Positions 23,130-35,112 are shown, counted from the first letter of the stretch. The stretch is 64,000 nucleotides of DNA from Bombyx mori (GCF_030269925.1 NC_085109.1:2728001-2792000), one strand, 5' to 3'. The notes: generated by a model from the sequence alone, not told the origin. Translations and numbers: made by a program.

Positions 23130-23435
23130 ATGACCGAGCTTTACTCGGTTATTTTTTATAACGCCATCTTGTTGTGTCCTTAAAGCAGTTAGTTTCTCTC
23201 AATTAAGAAAAATAGTATTATTATTCGCGAATAGATATCGGGAAGAGTCATAAAGTTGATTATCGATAAAGTTGATTATTGAAAACACGAAAAAAACAAC
23301 ATTTTCTGAAAATAAATCGATCTAGATTTGTAGCCCCCGAAATCCCCTGTATACTAAATTTCATGAAAATCGTTGGAGCCGTTTCCGAGATTCAGATTAT
23401 ATATATACAAGAATTGCTCGTTTAAAGGTATAAGA
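23130..23435 (-). mobile_element. Helitron-like element, family H4, left copy of an inverted pair
   Basis: On the minus strand it starts TCTTATACCTTTAAACGAGC and runs through CTGAATCTCGGAAACGG and a GATCTAGAT block to a CCGAG/CTCGG hairpin near 23133. The copy at 23770-24033 has the same start in the opposite direction. Confidence 0.65.
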
Positions 23436-23769
23436 TATTACATTTCGGCTATAAAATTTTATATTAAAACACCTTCTCCACTCGATTTTAACACGCGATT
23501 CACGTAAACAGTTCTGTAATGTAATTCTGACCCTCCGAAAGGTCAGAATGGAAGACTTAACGAACTTTGTTTCACTCGTGGAATACGAATAGGGGCGTTC
23601 GAAGAGTTCACCGATACTTCAATAGAGTACCGCAACACTTTTATCCTTCAGGATTCATTATAGGTGTGCCCGACACGCTTAGCCGTAGAGTGATTGGGTG
23701 ACGTAATGAAACACGCGCATCGATTGTGGTCATACTTTAATGTGATTAATGTTTTGTTGGTTCTGTTAA

Positions 23770-24033
23770 TCTTATACCTTTAAACGAGCAATTCTTGTAT
23801 ATAAATATATATATATATTCTGAATCTCGGAAACGGCTCCAACGATTTTCATAAAATTTAATATAAAGGGAATTTCGGGGGCGATAAATCGATCTAGATA
23901 CGATTTATTTTAAAAAAAATGGTGTTTTATTCGTGTTTTCAATAATCAACTCTTCCCGACATCTATTGGCGAATAATAATACTATTTTTCTTAATTGAGG
24001 GCAACTAACCAAGATGGCGTTATCAAAAAAAGA
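23770..24033 (+). mobile_element. Helitron-like element, family H4, right copy of an inverted pair
   Basis: Starts TCTTATACCTTTAAACGAGC and keeps the same block order as 23130-23435. I do not see a clear CTAG end, so it may be incomplete. Confidence 0.65.
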
Positions 24034-24751
24034 AAATCTCATCTAGCAGTTACTTAACTCGTTTGGTGTTGAGACGACACGTGTTTAGACAAATGAAGTC
24101 GAATTTATTGTTCTAATGTACAACTATCTGATTCTTCAAATCGGAACGCGTTTATGGACGCTAATTCTTTGAATGATGAACGCACACAAATTTTGGAACA
24201 TACTCGTATAAGTTTCATTCTCCTTATTGATAACCGATGGACGTGAACAACGGTAACCACTAACCACCAGAATGGCCGTGCGCTCGTCTCCCCTTTAGGA
24301 TATAAAATAGAAGGAACCGAAATATATTTGTGTATATTGCCACTTAAATGATTACATACATGCGCCTTAACGAACGCGCTCACAAAAAAATTTGGTCCAA
24401 ATCCGAAGACGAATGTAATTTCATTAGAATCTTTTAAGAAATGTTAATCCCTCTTACTTCTATTTTATTAATTAATTTACAAAACGAATAAAAAGCTGCA
24501 GAGTTCGATTTTATCTCTCGGTTTGTTCTCCTAATCGTGCGCGTACAGACTCCATCACAAATAGCGGATTTTAATTAGAAGAACGACCGACCACGTAGAG
24601 CGTTTACGAAGAGTTCGAGTCGATCAGTGTACTTAGTGCGAGTTGTTTAACGTTCTCGATAGTGTAAAAGTTATATTTGTTATCATATTTTGTTCACAAA
24701 TCACATTGTCTCATATTTGTATGGAATGGGATCGTTTGCCTCACGAACGGG
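24034..24751. other. Unassigned stretch with a possible initiator
   Basis: Apart from 24237-24300 I see no gene. An insect-type initiator-like CGATCAGTGT occurs at about 24621, without a TATA box or a recognised exon, so it is only noted. Confidence 0.3.
24237..24300 (+). mobile_element. Decayed family L stub fragment
   Basis: Retains the order ...GACGTGAACAACGGTAACCA, a CCACCAGAATGGCCGT block and GCTCGTCTCCC found in the 110-bp stubs. It is heavily diverged. Confidence 0.5.
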
Positions 24752-24962
24752 GACCCTGGGAACGGGCTCAAACCTGACGACGTTGCTAACACGAACCCTA
24801 GCAAGAACCGTGCTTCGCAGAATCTACCACCGGATCGGAAACGCGACCCACGGAGAAGATCCGGCGAGAAATTCAGTGGGCTCTATCTGTGGGTTAATTT
24901 ACTACACGAGCACTTTGTCGCAAGCGACGGGTTCGACGAGAACGATGACCAGTGCAAACGCG
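24752..24962 (-). mobile_element. Bm1 SINE, partial
   Basis: Contains the Bm1 blocks CTAGCAAGAACCGTGCTTCG, ACCACCGGATCGGAAACGCG and AAGATCCGGCGAGAAATTC, and the distal GGGTTCGACGAGAACG segment, in reverse orientation. Two overlapping ORFs across it are not genes. Confidence 0.8.
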
Positions 24963-25011
24963 CTACATAGTTACGAAGAGTTAAAAACGAAATAATAGTA
25001 ATAAATAATAA

Positions 25012-25245
25012 GCGGCTGAAAAAGCCAAAGCATGCAAATACATAGATCTAGGCTCCGAATGTGGTTTTGTCCCATTCGGTGTCGAGACCCTTGGTCCGTG
25101 GGGTCCTAGCACTATAAGGCTTTTTTAAGGAATAATCAAAAAGGTTAGTCGACATTACAGGAGACCGAAGAGCTGACAGCTACCTTGGACAAAGAATTAG
25201 TCTAGCTATTCAAAGAGGGAACGCTGTCAGTATCTTCGGAACCTA
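25012..25245 (+). pseudogene. LINE polymerase C-terminal remnant (ETLGPWGP type)
   Basis: One frame reads CGFVPFGVETLGPWGPS and ends in a stop. After a frameshift another reads GDRRADSYLGQRISLAIQRG and ends NAVSIFGT-stop. This pair (FVPxxxETLGPWG, then DxRAxSYxxQRISxAIQRGN) is a familiar C-terminal signature of LINE polymerases in many invertebrates. The frameshift and missing upstream region make it a relic. It lies just downstream of the Bm1 copy. Confidence 0.65.
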
Positions 25246-26960
25246 ATGATATTCTACAAACGTAATTACGAGTTTGTTCTGTTTTGATCAGTACTTTTTT
25301 GAGGAGTTAAGGACAAAAGGAAACTCTTCCATCGAACGGGCGTAATTGCTCGGTAGACCGTCGGTCCGAATATTGTTTATCGGAACTTGTATTGCAAACT
25401 TATCTTGAAAATGTCGTAAGCGAGATTCAGGCATCTGTCAAATTAATTGTGTTCTATTGACGTCTACCCGCAACAATTTGAATGTGGGACATGTAACATA
25501 CATGTGTCGAGTTTATTAGTGACATAACATTTCCTAAGAGCAATACTGGCACTTAAAAAGTGCGGCGACTAATTTAATTATAGAAACGTTTTAAGCATTG
25601 ACCGCAATGAAAAGCGTTTATCCACAGAGCGTGGGGTTAACACTAGTGCAGCGTACGCTTTCCATTGCGGGTTGATGAAAATTCGGTTTTATTTTGGTAT
25701 ATTTTCGGTGAGGTGGATATCTTAATAGTATTAAAAACGCGATGAACCTTACCCTTCAAATGAAGACATGAATGCTTCACCATTATCAATTGTAGTATGG
25801 CGATGCGCCGTCCTACCTATTTCTGCAGCGAATATGTAGATTTTAATACACACATATAGTTCTGACAACTTATTGGAACTTGCGAAAAGCACACGCGAAG
25901 TGTTAAGCCCAAGAATAGCACTTTGAAGAGATAACATTGTATCTACTATGGAGGTAAGAGTTCGAAGAGCACTAGCTGTGGAGTGCGGCACCTTACAATT
26001 TGCATATTTCGAAAGAGCCCTCGATTCAATGTTATCCGACGAAATCTTGAAGAATCTTCTGCTCGAAAAGACTGTATCTATTTTTTAACAAGGAAACATT
26101 GGTGTTATTTCTGTGTTATTATGTTATATCTATGTTATTTATTATATTATGATAGATATATTTAAAATATCGTAAATGGCCGTCAATAATAATAACGTAC
26201 TTAGTTATGTCCGAAGTGTCAAAATGTCAGCGGTCACTTTCGCATTAATTGATGAAACCCTAATTTCCAAAAGTAGCAGTAGTTTTATTTTTCCAACTGA
26301 AAAGCCAAAGGTTTCATACCATACAGCCTAATCTTTTATAGATATTAACTATTTATATAAATGAAAAATGATAATATGAAGTGAAGTGAAATGGAATGAG
26401 ATGAGATGATATGGGATGAAATATAATTTCAGTAAATTGATGGTCATTTACTGAGACTTTTTCAGTGGATTTTTTGGACGATCCCGAGAAGTTACGTCCA
26501 GCGGTCTTGTTTTATTTTCCCACATTTGTGCACTTTCACAGATACTAAACAGTTAATAAATCACCGTTATTACGAATTTAAGCTCGAAGAAACAGTAAAT
26601 AGACAAAATAAAACAAATCACACAACCTTACTCCTCGCGTTCCCGCCAAAAAGTGCTTCCTAATTTCCAAAATATAGATAAAAGTCGAAATTGTTTTTTT
26701 TTTCATTGAAAACTTTCCTGAGAACATCTGAAAGGAGTGCCAATCAAGCAAAGGGTCGGAGCGGCGAGATCAACGTCTCAAATAGGCGCCCCGTATTAAT
26801 TGGTTTGCGTCGGCCCGCAAGAGGGATAGAGGATAACAAATTATTCGCCCATTAAATGCGTCGACACCGTAATATGTAAACCGTAAATTAACTGACTCTT
26901 TGCTTATGAAGAAGCTGCACTGAAAGAAAATTTTGTTGATACACAAAGAAAATTCTTTCA
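25246..26960. other. Unassigned non-coding stretch
   Basis: The 80-codon minus ORF at 25749-25991 has a helical-looking N-terminus (LTSIVDTMLSLQSAILGL) but no recognised domain. A decayed GA-rich run lies at 26380-26430. Near 26961 a Helitron-type start (TCCTAATATTACAAATGTG) is followed by ~100 bp of similar type. Confidence 0.35.
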
Positions 26961-27080
26961 ATCCTAATATTACAAATGTGAAACTTTTGTATGTTTGGAT
27001 GATTGTTAATCAATAAATTGAAGGCGTTAACGAATGAAATTTCGTATAAAGATGGTTTATGACATTTTTGAACACATGGA

Positions 27081-27324
27081 TTTTTTTTTTATTGTTTAGA
27101 TGGATGGACGAGCTCATAGCCCACCTGCTGTTAAGTGGTTACTGATGCCCATAGACATTTACGACGTAAAGCCACCCACCTTGAGATATAAGTTCGAAGG
27201 TCTCAAGTATAGTTACAACGGCTGCCCCGCCCTTCAAACCGAAACGCATACCTGCTTTACGGCAGAAATAAGCAGGGTGGTGGTACCTACCCGCGCGGAC
27301 TCATAAGAGGTCCTACCACCAGTA
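27081..27324 (-). mobile_element. Family A stub
   Basis: Complete minus-strand copy, with poly-T at 27081-27091 and CCACCAGTAA at its 5' end. A 10-bp deletion removes part of the ACGTAAATGCGCC block. Confidence 0.85.
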
Positions 27325-28874
27325 ATATATTTTTGTTACGGTAAATGAAACGTTTACGTGACGAAGGATATATCTGCTATGATAAATACGATAGTGTTTT
27401 TACTGGTTCGTCATTTTACATATCATTATACTTAGGAAGGGACTGGTGGATTATGAGTCAGAGATTGACGCAAACTCTTTTTATCCTGAGAAAATTCATT
27501 GTGCAAATGTTTCTGGATTACAACGTAAAACCAGAAGCCGCATCAAAATTTAATAATAATAACTATAAAAACAGGTATTTCTAGTAGTGGTCGGTCAATT
27601 TTGGCTTGTCTAGAATGTATTCGTGGATGAGTGTACCACTGGATAAGTGTTCGATTCCCGTTCGAAATCAATTTCTCTGTTGCCAATATTTGCTATATTT
27701 ATTTCCAAATCCAGCATATTAAGAGCTCAGGATATTAAGTGTGGAACGATACCAATTTAATTTATTTAAAAATCTTCCCCAAAATAATCTTTAAAAAAAT
27801 GACAGTCATTAACCAGTGACAACTTTGAAACAATGACATAATAACTTGAAAGAAGGCAAAAGGGTTACGTTGAAAACAGCCTTCAATCTTTTTTTTTACA
27901 TATTTGACACATCATTAAAAGTATTTTGACTGTTTGAATTCGCAACTTTTTAAATTTTTCAATTTTAAATTTCTGAAATTTAAAAGAATTTGACTTTACA
28001 GTCTTCGTGGTCAAGGACGACTCAGGTGTTATTAATCGACATTTAAATATTGCCTTAGCACAATAATTAAGCCGTAAAAACAGTTTTAATTGTATCTACG
28101 ACTCGCCAAAACCTAAGAAAATACAATTTGATACAGCTTTAAAATAACATGAACAAAAAAAGAAAGTACCCGCAGCATGTAAAAATGGAACATAAAGGGT
28201 GTTTTTTAAATTATTTTCCATAATCGCAGCGATAAGTGTGTTATGTTAATTAAAAACATAACGATTGACCAAAGGGTCGGCTCGACAATGGGCACGCTCG
28301 CGAGTGTTGCCCTGTATAAAAACGAATTGTTTTTTTAGTTTTCGAATATTATTTGACGCGTACGGATCAAGGTTAATGTAGGCACGACGGTTTTTGAAGG
28401 TTATTGTTGCGCGTTATTACAGTTTCAGAGTTATTTCAAAATTTCAGGGTGCAAAAAAAAAGAGTTGATATGAAAAATAAACAGAATATAAATTTTTTTT
28501 ATTTAATTTAATATTGAGTTAATCATTTTAATTAATACACACATGCCATATTAATATGTTAAGGCCATGATATGCAGTAGTTAAATGTATTCAAAGTATA
28601 TTGAAAATTAGACAGTAACTGGCATAATAGTAAAAACTCAACGAATAATAAGTTAGTCGTCCGTAACCACGAAAAATGTAATGTCTTCGAAAAGTCTGAA
28701 ATAATCTAATGACAATAAAAAAGCCGAAATTAAACCGCAAAAAATATTTATATTTCACGTTCACAAACATTGATTACAGAGCGTGTCATTGGTAGAGCAT
28801 TTTGTCAGCTAACGGGATAGATAAGTTTCAATATTTAGATAGGACAAGCCTCTCATTTAAAGTAGAATTCCAGC
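27325..28874. other. Unassigned AT-rich stretch
   Basis: No supported gene. A B-box-like GTTCGATTCCCG at about 27650 may be an eroded tRNA-type promoter. Confidence 0.35.
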
Positions 28875-29118
28875 TTTTTTTTTTATTAGATGGGTGGACG
28901 AGCTCACAGCCCACCTGGTGTTAAGTGGTCACTGAAGCCCATAGACTTCTACGACGTAAATGCGCCACCCACCTTGAGATATAAGTTCTAAGTTCTCAAG
29001 TATAGTTACAACGGCTGCCCCATCCTTCAAACTGAAACGCATTACTGCTTCACGGCAGAAATAGGCAGGGTGGTGGTACTTACCCGTGCGGACTCACAAG
29101 AGGTCCTACCACCAGTAA
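28875..29118 (-). mobile_element. Family A stub
   Basis: Complete minus-strand copy with poly-T at 28875-28884 and the common 5' boundary. AGC(T) at both flanks may be a short target duplication. Confidence 0.85.
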
Positions 29119-31120
29119 AAAGCTACCACGGTCTGGTGTCTTACAATATTTACACAGCTCTCCAGTCCTTTGGCAGTTCTTCTAGATTTAGGGAAAACAC
29201 GAGGCATCCTAGATAGTTACTTTTTAAATTGTCAACGCGGTCTAAAAGTGCCATGGACATTTAAGACGAACTCAATTAAAAATCTTTGAAAATCTCGTTC
29301 AACGAATGAATGTATGTAGGTCGACTGTTAGTTCCATTCGCGGTTGAATGAAACGGCTTAATTACATTCACTGTCACTCCCATTCATTCATAAGCACTTA
29401 CCACACTCTGACTCCATGTTTTCCATGTATTGTGTTGTGCATTAACATAACATTTACTGCATTTATCGAAGTTTTCAGTGGGCCTTTTATGGTAAAATGC
29501 ACATGCTAGTTTTTTACGGGACAATTTAAGGAACACTTAAAATATTTGTTTGGAGGATAATTAATTGAGATTTGCTTGTTACAAGAAACGAAATGGATAC
29601 ATTTTTGTAAATATTCGTTTTTTTTTAAACATAATTCATAGATTACCTACCCCCTGATAAGGAACATGATTTGTGAAATACGTAATTGAAAATCACAAAA
29701 AACGAGACATGACGTTTGAAATTTTTAAAACGCGAGGTACACTCGTTTAGTATGTGATATTGTTATTATATTCATTGATTTTTCAAACGCACAATCTGTA
29801 GTATATGCAGCCACTTCAATCGTGAACCGTAAGCCGTTTTAGCCAATTTTTAGGTTTTCTCTGATGGAAACAGTTCAATTTGACGGTAACAGTTTAATTT
29901 GACGGAAACAGTTTAATTTGCCTCCTATTATTTATCTGTTGTTACAATACTAATACAACTATATCCACATTTCGCTTTAATTTATATCGCGCCAACTGTA
30001 TATAAAATAATATATTGACAATTGTGTTTCTTTACACGCAGATCTGATCTGACATTGAAGGCAGTTTGTTCAATTCGGTGTTCATATCACCGATAACCAC
30101 AAGACAGAAAATTAAATGTCAAATATATTTTCTGTTGAAATTTGATCTTTTTATTTACTTACGCACACAATACATAAAATACATACATAACGTATTTTAA
30201 AATAAAATCAATAAATACAAGATTGAGGACTTCACTGTTTGAAAAACATAACTGCACCTGTTCCCTTGAATATTGCGTGAATATTTCTGTTCTATTTTAG
30301 TTACAATATGTTAACATTAATATAGTAGTCTACTGTTATGAGGCGCGAGAGGGTGCCGCAGTACATTACGCGCTAAATGAAACCCGCGCTAAATGTTGCC
30401 AGTTTATCTGCATATTGTGTTCGTAATGGATGACGCTCACTACAAATAAACTCGGTAATATTTTACAACGTGTTTATTACACGTATTATATCAGTGAAGC
30501 ATCGTTTTTTGTGAGTTATATTACACAAAAGCTGTTTTATATGGAATACTTTTTTTACGTTTTATTCCATTTTGTGTAATATCGGGGAGGTTCGCTCTGA
30601 AATGAATTTGTATTCACAGGAGGGACGGAAATAATAAATATTTTTTAATGAAAAGTAGATGCGCTGAATGAGGCAAGAGGCAATTCAAAAGTGCACTTAA
30701 AGAGCTGTAGCAATAAATTAACCTTATTTCGAGACGGATTTTTTACCAAGTTGGCAACACTGACCGTCCGCGATGAATGGACACGGAAACTGGGTCGCAC
30801 CGAGAGCTACAAATACATTAACGAAATAAGACGGAAAACTTTCATAATTAATGTAACAAAATACTCGCAAGAGAACAATTAATACCTCTACTTTAATCAA
30901 ACAAAAGTTATATGATTTTCACTGTTTGTTACCAGCACAAAATTCGTAATTTTCCTGAATAATATACCGGCCTATCTTATTGTTGTTTATGACGTAATAT
31001 CAATCGTTTAATAAACAGCCACTTTTTATATGACATTGCATATGACCTATTTACAGCTGCGTCGTTTCAATGGAAACAGATAAAATATATATACGGTCAT
31101 AAAACTGTCAATGTTGCCAG
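29119..31120. other. Unassigned AT-rich stretch
   Basis: No recognisable exon. A small tandem repeat lies at 29864-29921 (three ~20-bp units of the type GAAACAGTTTAATTTGACG). If the exon at 31198-31786 continues leftward, this is probably its intron. Confidence 0.35.
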
Positions 31121-31197
31121 CTATAAATTCGGTGACAGACAACATTTCATGATCGTTAAACTTAGTTTGTATAATGCTGTAATATTATGAGCGGTAC

Positions 31198-31786
31198 CTG
31201 TAGCGTATGCGGGTTCGAGGTCGTCCTCGTCGTCGGTGTGGTGCCTGCTCGAAGCGTGCGAGTGCGAGTGGGAGTGGTGACCCACGCCCACGTGCACCGG
31301 CTGGATGGGTTGCTCGTAATGCTTGTGGTGGTCCACGTACACGCGGTGGTGGTGCGGACACGGAGTTGGGGGCAAGTGGTAGTCCGCGAGGGTGCCGCCT
31401 CGGGTCAACGTCGAGCCCGCACTTAACGTCCCCCCACCGGAGCACGAGGCTAACGCACTTCTCACCGAACCTAAATCTAACGAGGGTCTTCTAGACAGTT
31501 CTCCATAACTTTCACCGAATAAGGCGCTCGCGGGCACTGCGTGTCGCACATCGTGCTGGTGGTGCGAGTGACCGCCATTCGACGAGGAGTGCGGAGAGGC
31601 GGAGTGGTCCCTGCTGTCGCGAGCGCTGGTGGAGGCCGTGTGCAGGATGCTCTCATCGTGCGCCTCCATTACCTCTCTTGCGGTGGGCGGGTTGGAATGC
31701 GAGTGCACGGCAGAGGTGCCGGCCCGGCGAGGACTGCGCCCGCGGTCCGGCATCACCGACGACGCCGACCAGTATCCCCACGCCAT
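31198..31786 (-). CDS. First coding exon of an unidentified host gene (His/Ser-rich N-terminus)
   Basis: I do not recognise the protein. The exon starts at ATG 31786 in a strong context (ACG ATG G), with an in-frame TGA at 31798-31796, so no coding lies upstream in this exon. It reads MAWGYWSASSVMPDRGRSPR and stays open for 196 codons to ACAG|GTACC, a good 5' splice site at 31198/31197 (phase 1). The predicted segment is disordered. It has Arg/Ser-rich ends near residues 14-20, clustered His (SSSNGGHSHHQHDVRH, VGVGHHSHSHSHASSRHH), a PPTPCP stretch and an acidic DDEDDLEP near the end. There is no signal peptide or membrane helix. GC content is far above the flanks. It could be the cytoplasmic N-terminus of a membrane or signalling protein. 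I see no downstream exon in 1-31197. Confidence 0.7.
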
Positions 31787-32420
31787 CGTCACGAATCATA
31801 CACCGACGAGACTCGCCCAGATCTGAGAACCGTTGGGGGATTGAAGGGAAACCGTGTAATCCGAAATCGAGATTGTGTAAACGGACCTAATCTCCTTTGA
31901 CGTGAGGCTTCGGGACGATGCTACGCGACGGCAGCCGACCGCGGCGCGAGACCTTTGCACTAATGCTTTGACAACTAACTAGAACACTAAATTCAAGCAG
32001 TAATTATTGTATCAAATTTAATTCCCTACTGTGACACGTACGTAGGCAATTACATCCTTTTAGGACAGGATAGTATAGGATTTATCGCTTTTATTGTTTG
32101 CATTTTTCAATTATTTGAATTAGTTTCAAGGTTTTCGTGTCGCTGACGTTATTCATTGTAAAAAAATACATTTCTTTACGTAAAAAGAACAGTAATTCAA
32201 TTACTTTCTTTGTTTAATTTAGGTTGTTTCAATCACACAATTTCAGTGAGGAGCAGCCCACGTCACTAAAGTCAATGTCCGGCGATCCACTTCACCCAAA
32301 TTGAGTGTTATTTTACGGACACGAGCAAACACTTGAATTCACTAAATGTTGACAAGCTGTCGCCTGTCAATACGACCCGACAAGGTCAGGCCGACGTGAT
32401 CGCGTGCTCGTGTTTGTACC
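31787..32420 (-). promoter_or_regulatory. Probable 5' UTR and promoter region of the 31786 gene
   Basis: Upstream of the ATG on the minus strand, GC-rich sequence continues to about 31960 and then falls to AT-rich. An alternative reading is a 3' splice site at about 31822 (TTCTCAG after a pyrimidine-rich tract). No clear TATA box was seen. The TIR element at 32421-32682 bounds the region. Confidence 0.35.
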
Positions 32421-32682
32421 AAGGGCGGATCCAGCTTTGGCGCCAGGAGGGGGTCACATAGTCAAATTTAGATCCGTTCGTTACCAAACGTTTGCCATTA
32501 TACAAAGTTATTATATTTTATTAAATTAATTAAATATTGAAGGTATGTAGTTACATAAAATCTGTATGGTGACAGAATATATAAATAAAATCATTATATT
32601 CAATTAGTGGTCCACCAAGTCCTGGAACCAGCTCAGGGGGTGGTCATGACCCCCATGACCCCCCCCCTGGATCCGTCATTGG
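32421..32682. mobile_element. Short TIR transposon with 8-bp flanking duplication
   Basis: The 262-bp element begins AAGGGCGGATCCAG and ends CTGGATCCGTCATTGG. TTTGTACC occurs directly on both sides (32413-32420 and 32683-32690). If the CC belongs to the element, the TIRs match 13 of 16 bases and the duplication is 6 bp. The 8-bp reading fits hAT- or P-type transposition. The interior is non-coding. Confidence 0.75.
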
Positions 32683-33065
32683 TTTGTACCCACTGAATTT
32701 CATTTCATATCTCATTGCGCCGATAAAATCCGGTGCGGTGACTAGCAGCCGATCCCTAATTCGTTGTAGGTTCGTTCACATTTCGCCAACACGGAACTGT
32801 AGTGAGTGTTCAACGATTAAACAAATAAGCAGTACAGTAAATGTTTAATATAACTTTAAAGAATTTCGAAGTTCTTACAAGTTTTCGAACATTCAATAAG
32901 TTTATCGTAAAATCTACGCGACGTGTTGTGCGAACGTTCCTTCAAAGAAACTATAGAGGATTCGAGACGAGTTAATGAGTTGGAAACCACTATTCATAGC
33001 CATAAATAATGATAATGTTTTAACAAACGAAATACGATATATTGAACAATGCTTTGACGCTTGCT

Positions 33066-33312
33066 TTTTACTGGTGGTAGGACCTCTTGTGAGTCCGCAC
33101 GGGTAGGTACCATCGCCCTGCCCATTTCTGCCGTGAAGCAGTAATGCGTTTCGGTTTGAAGGGTGGGGCAGCCGTTGTAACTATACTGAGACCTTAGAAC
33201 TTATATTTCAAGGTGGGTGGCGCATTTACGTCGTAGATGTCTATGGGCTCCAGTAACCGCTTAACAGCAGGTGGGCTGTGAGCTCATCCACCCATATAAG
33301 CAATTAAAAAAA
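33066..33312 (+). mobile_element. Family A stub
   Basis: Complete plus-strand copy from TTTTACTGGTGG to AGCAATTAAAAAAA. Confidence 0.85.
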
Positions 33313-33651
33313 CGATACTGTATGATTTTAATGTTAATACGGACGATGGCGAGTGGCTTTCAATATTTTAGATGATCAGATCATTATGTAGTAGTCTTCC
33401 TGTTTAGGCTTAGTTTCAAGAGGTATCGACCTCATGAGTCAAAGAGAGCTACGATATTCAGGCTCTTGGGTGGTCTAGTGATGTTTACCGATGTGCATTT
33501 ATTCTATTACCCTTTGACCATAATACGCATGTTCATGAAAGTTAAAATTAAAACTCAATCCTGATTTAAAATTGAATAGAAAATTACGGAACTCCAAAGT
33601 AATTATTTTAACAACCTAGCAACGACCATCCAAATATTATTCGATTAGTTT

Positions 33652-33766
33652 TTTTTATTGCCCTTGTAGGCAGACGAGCATACGGCCCACCTGATGGTGA
33701 GTGGTTACCGTCGCCCATGGACTTCAGCAATGCCAGGGGCAGAGCCAAGCCGCTGCCTACCGCTTA
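33652..33766 (-). mobile_element. Family L 110-bp stub
   Basis: Minus-strand stub cut at TAAGCGGTAGGCAG, within a few bases of the other stubs, with an A tail at its 3' end (poly-T at 33652). Confidence 0.85.
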
Positions 33767-34097
33767 AAGAGAAATGTATAAAGAAAAGAACCTATATCTA
33801 AGTCATTAGATCAGATATAATTTTGTGCTTTAGTACGCAGAGTTCCATTCTCACAAAAGCTCATTGTATTAAAGCAGACACCGCAAAAGCACCGCAAAGT
33901 GACGCTTCAGGGATGCGCGGAACTGATCTCATTACTTCATAGTTGCGACCGCCCGGGCTAAAGTTCTCGAACTTTCATATTTACGTACTACAAAGTGCTT
34001 TCTATTCTGGTGTACGCATTTAAAATAATGTCAAAGTGTACGGCGTTATTTTAATTGGGATTTCAATATGTATTTTATTTTATTTATTTATACTTTA

Positions 34098-34292
34098 CTA
34101 GCGACCCGCCCTCGCTTCGCTTCGGAAACATTAAAACAAACATGAAACAAAAAAAACAAAAAAAAAAAGTAGCCTATGTTCATCAGGGACAATGTCGGCT
34201 TCTAATGGAAAAAGAATTTTTCAAATCGGTCCAGTAGTTTCGGAGCCTATTCGAAACAAACAAATCTTTCCTCTTTATAATATTAGTATAGA
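34098..34292 (-). mobile_element. Non-autonomous Helitron, family H2 (Lep1-like)
   Basis: Minus-strand copy with CTAG at 34098-34101 and TC at 34292-34291, similar along its length to 4549-4762. Confidence 0.8.
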
Positions 34293-34775
34293 TGCACAAA
34301 ACAATACTTGTATACAGGCGGACTTAATGCCATGGGCATTCTCTTCCAGTCGACCATAGGGTGGTGCAGAGATAATTCATGGTAGGTGCATTAACAAAAG
34401 AATAACAAACAACAACAACAAAACAAAAAAAGAACAAAATCAAAACGAAAATCTTGTTTATTTCTCTGTGCAATTTAAGCTTTAACTTGAAATTTATCCG
34501 TGCTCATTCAGGCAATACATGTCGAAGAACCAACAAAGGTGATAAAACGAGTTATTTTGCTGAAACAGGAACCAGAAAATTTACTGTAGGACGCAGAAGT
34601 AAGCAGAAGTGGCGTGTATTATGTATAACTAGTTCCCGCCACAGAGTAATAGTGTCTAAATAGATAAAAGGCTAAAGTTAGACGGAAAGACCGAGACGAG
34701 ATCTAATAAATTACCAAGAGAGATCTGACGTAGACACATAAAAACGAAGATAGAGACCCGTACCTATCCGAAGTA

Positions 34776-34960
34776 CAGTACCCGGCGTTAAATATTGCAC
34801 ATCGACTTTTGGAAAGAGACAATCGGCGAATTTCGGCGCAGTAGAGCGTTATCTCTTTCGCACACTAGGCAGCGTCATATAGGTACGCGTAGTTTGACAT
34901 CAGTTATTCAAGTGCAGTAATATGCGGTCAGACTGTTTCGTGCAATATTAATCTGTACTG
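34776..34960. mobile_element. Tc1/mariner-type MITE with TA flanks
   Basis: The left end CAGTACCCGGCGTTAAATAT and the right end (reverse complement begins CAGTACAGATTAATATTGCA) are imperfect TIRs. TA lies on both sides (34774-34775 and 34961-34962). It is 185 bp and non-coding. A one-ended relative with CAGTACCCGACAATAAAT is at 58786. Confidence 0.65.
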
Positions 34961-35000
34961 TAAGACTATATCTTAGATATTAAATTCATAATTCATGTAA

Positions 35001-35112
35001 TTTTTTTTATTGCCCTTGTAGGCAGACTACTATACGGCCCACCTTATGGTGAGTGGTTACCGTCGCCCATGGACTTCAGCAATTCCAGGGGCAGAGCCAA
35101 GCCGCTGCCTAT
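35001..35112 (-). mobile_element. Family L 110-bp stub
   Basis: Minus-strand stub cut at CGATAGGCAGCGG, the common truncation point, with poly-T at its left edge. Confidence 0.85.

Noticed and set aside
31187..31900. Plus-strand frames opposite the His-rich exon
   Set aside because: They are antisense shadows of the GC-rich minus-strand exon, without start context or splice support.
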